The notes beneath the pieces were generated by a model that was not told the DNA's origin, searched no databases, and worked only from the letters and a program-made list of their open reading frames with translations. A program made the position numbers and the translations under genes. From Branchinecta lynchi (lineage: Eukaryota > Arthropoda > Branchiopoda > Anostraca > Branchinectidae), in the NCBI GenBank assembly GCA_023053575.1, contig JAKZAP010000020.1, positions 17,355,998-17,419,997 on the forward strand: a stretch of DNA of 64,000 bases, given 5' to 3'. Positions within the stretch are counted from its first letter, which is position 1; each line of letters begins with the position of its first letter. Positions 63,155 to 64,000 of this stretch are shown piece by piece.

Positions 63155-63270
63155 ACAGCGGAGACAGCCCGGAGTGCAACGAATGCAACTCTTGAAAATA
63201 TGCCCAAAGAAACAAGATTTCACAGTGTCTCAGACAGGGATGGCACTAGGAACTTTAAGGCTCCGCCTAC

Positions 63271-63377
63271 CTCCGTCGTCATCATTTCCATGGTCAGAGG
63301 GATCTTCGGTAAGCGTGGCATCGGCGAGGGGTATCTTTCCGATATTTGGGATCAAGTGTAATTTCCCATTTGAAGTC
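63271..63377 (-). CDS. Rasgrf: RasGRF-like Ras exchange factor, PH2 N-terminal half exon
   Basis: A 107-bp exon. The acceptor is CTCGTTTCAG and the donor GAG|GTAGGC. It enters in phase 2 and leaves in phase 1, joining 54856-55058 in frame. The peptide is TSNGKLHLIPNIGKIPLADA then TLTEDPSDHGNDDDG. RasGRF1/2 have GKLHLTKNG-ISLIDCTLLEEP at this place in the second PH domain, so order and content agree. The first PH, IQ and DH exons should lie to the right of 64000. Confidence 0.93.
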
Positions 63378-63429
63378 CTGAAACGAGATTATAAACTATT
63401 AAACGCCGACAGTAAATAAACCCACACGG

Positions 63430-63656
63430 AGCCGCACTAAAACTTAGTACAACTCTCAACGGAAATTCTTTTTTACGTTTAAATGGTTCTATGTTTTCAA
63501 AATTCCGATGCTTGCCACGTGAAATTATGGATTTTTTACTGGAGCTTGTCGACTCGGCCCAAATCCCCGTTCTTGGACGCAAAATATTTAAACACTATGC
63601 GCACCGTGGCTGAAACACAAGATTGACATGTATGGCCAACCACGTCTTCCATAACG
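63430..63656. repeat. Interspersed repeat R, fragment
   Basis: CCACGTGAAATTATGGATTT and GGACGCAAAATATTTAAACA...CACCGTGGCTGAAACA match R at 4370-4430 and 24830-24870. Confidence 0.5.
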
Positions 63657-64000
63657 ACAAGACCAAAGGTTTCGATGGGATCCCAAAAATTCAATATCTG
63701 ATCCAGACAACTGGGTCTTGCCTTAGCCAGATCTAGTCTTCACCAGACTCCTTGAACATTTTTACAATTAAAATTCAGAAACAGATAAGGCCAAATAGCT
63801 AATCACCTGAGAAAACCAAGTTCAGATTTGGATTCAGCATGTGTGTTTACCCCTATAAGTCATATCTGTTTTGACGAAAACTTCCTGCCACTTCTGCCGA
63901 TTTCCCGGTTCCGGCCGAACTCCAGAACTACTTGTCCGGCGAAAAAAGAAAGCTCAAAGACGAAATCAGGGTATCTTCTTTCCCCAGTAATGAACATCTA
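63657..64000 (+). mobile_element. Family B element, copy 8, cut by window end
   Basis: The first 340 bp are almost identical to 61688-62030, including rare words such as CCCGGTTCCGGCCGAACTCC. The two copies are therefore recent relatives. Confidence 0.88.

Overview
This is eukaryotic, almost certainly invertebrate metazoan, genomic DNA. It has spliced minus-strand coding exons separated by kilobase introns full of LINE fragments, tRNA-derived SINEs, hAT-like and other miniature inverted-repeat elements, and rolling-circle-like elements with internal satellites. No prokaryotic gene organisation, rRNA, functional tRNA or CRISPR was seen. The phylum cannot be fixed from the sequence alone; a cnidarian, lophotrochozoan or invertebrate deuterostome would all fit.

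The only host gene I can identify is a RasGRF-type Ras guanine-nucleotide exchange factor on the minus strand that spans the whole window and runs off both ends. Ten exons, about 1.4 kb of coding sequence in 61 kb, read from right to left. Exons 63271-63377 and 54856-55058 encode the second PH domain. Exons 51621-51770 and 40531-40739 encode the linker and the start of the REM (RasGEF_N) domain. Exons 31690-31799, 22111-22212, 11991-12132, 9414-9511, 5492-5653 and 2134-2259 encode the long Ser/Asp/Glu-rich linker before the CDC25 domain. All splice sites are GT-AG. Phases match at every junction except between 31690-31799 and 22111-22212, so at least one exon in that 9.5-kb gap is unassigned. 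The first PH, IQ and DH domains should lie beyond position 64000 and the CDC25 catalytic domain before position 1.

The rest is repeat. (1) MITEs cluster into a group with 3-bp target duplications and a shared terminal cap close to RGTTGCGTTYY; their interiors reiterate words of their own termini. (2) Two families (A at about 9.7, 30, 41-45 and 52 kb; B at about 26, 35, 37, 49, 53, 55, 62 and 63.7 kb) have a unique left flank, a central tandem repeat of 283 or 137 bp, a CAGACGGA-type microsatellite and a short terminal palindrome, as in DINE-1, pearl or Helentron-associated elements. (3) A hairpin retroposon (family C) has a fixed 3' end, variable 5' ends, 9-14-bp target duplications and a hammerhead-like CUGANGA...GAAA core. 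(4) At least 16 fragments of non-LTR retrotransposons are present, several sharing a TACTCC...GGGT(C/T/G)ATAAATA tail. (5) A 251-bp tandem array lies at 17.7-19.7 kb. (6) hAT-like MITEs show clean 8-bp duplications.

Nesting is extensive: LINEs in MITEs, MITEs in LINEs, and Helentron-like elements in hairpin retroposons. At least three MITEs lie within about 50 bp downstream of RasGRF 5' splice sites, and one of them supplies the donor from position +5 on.
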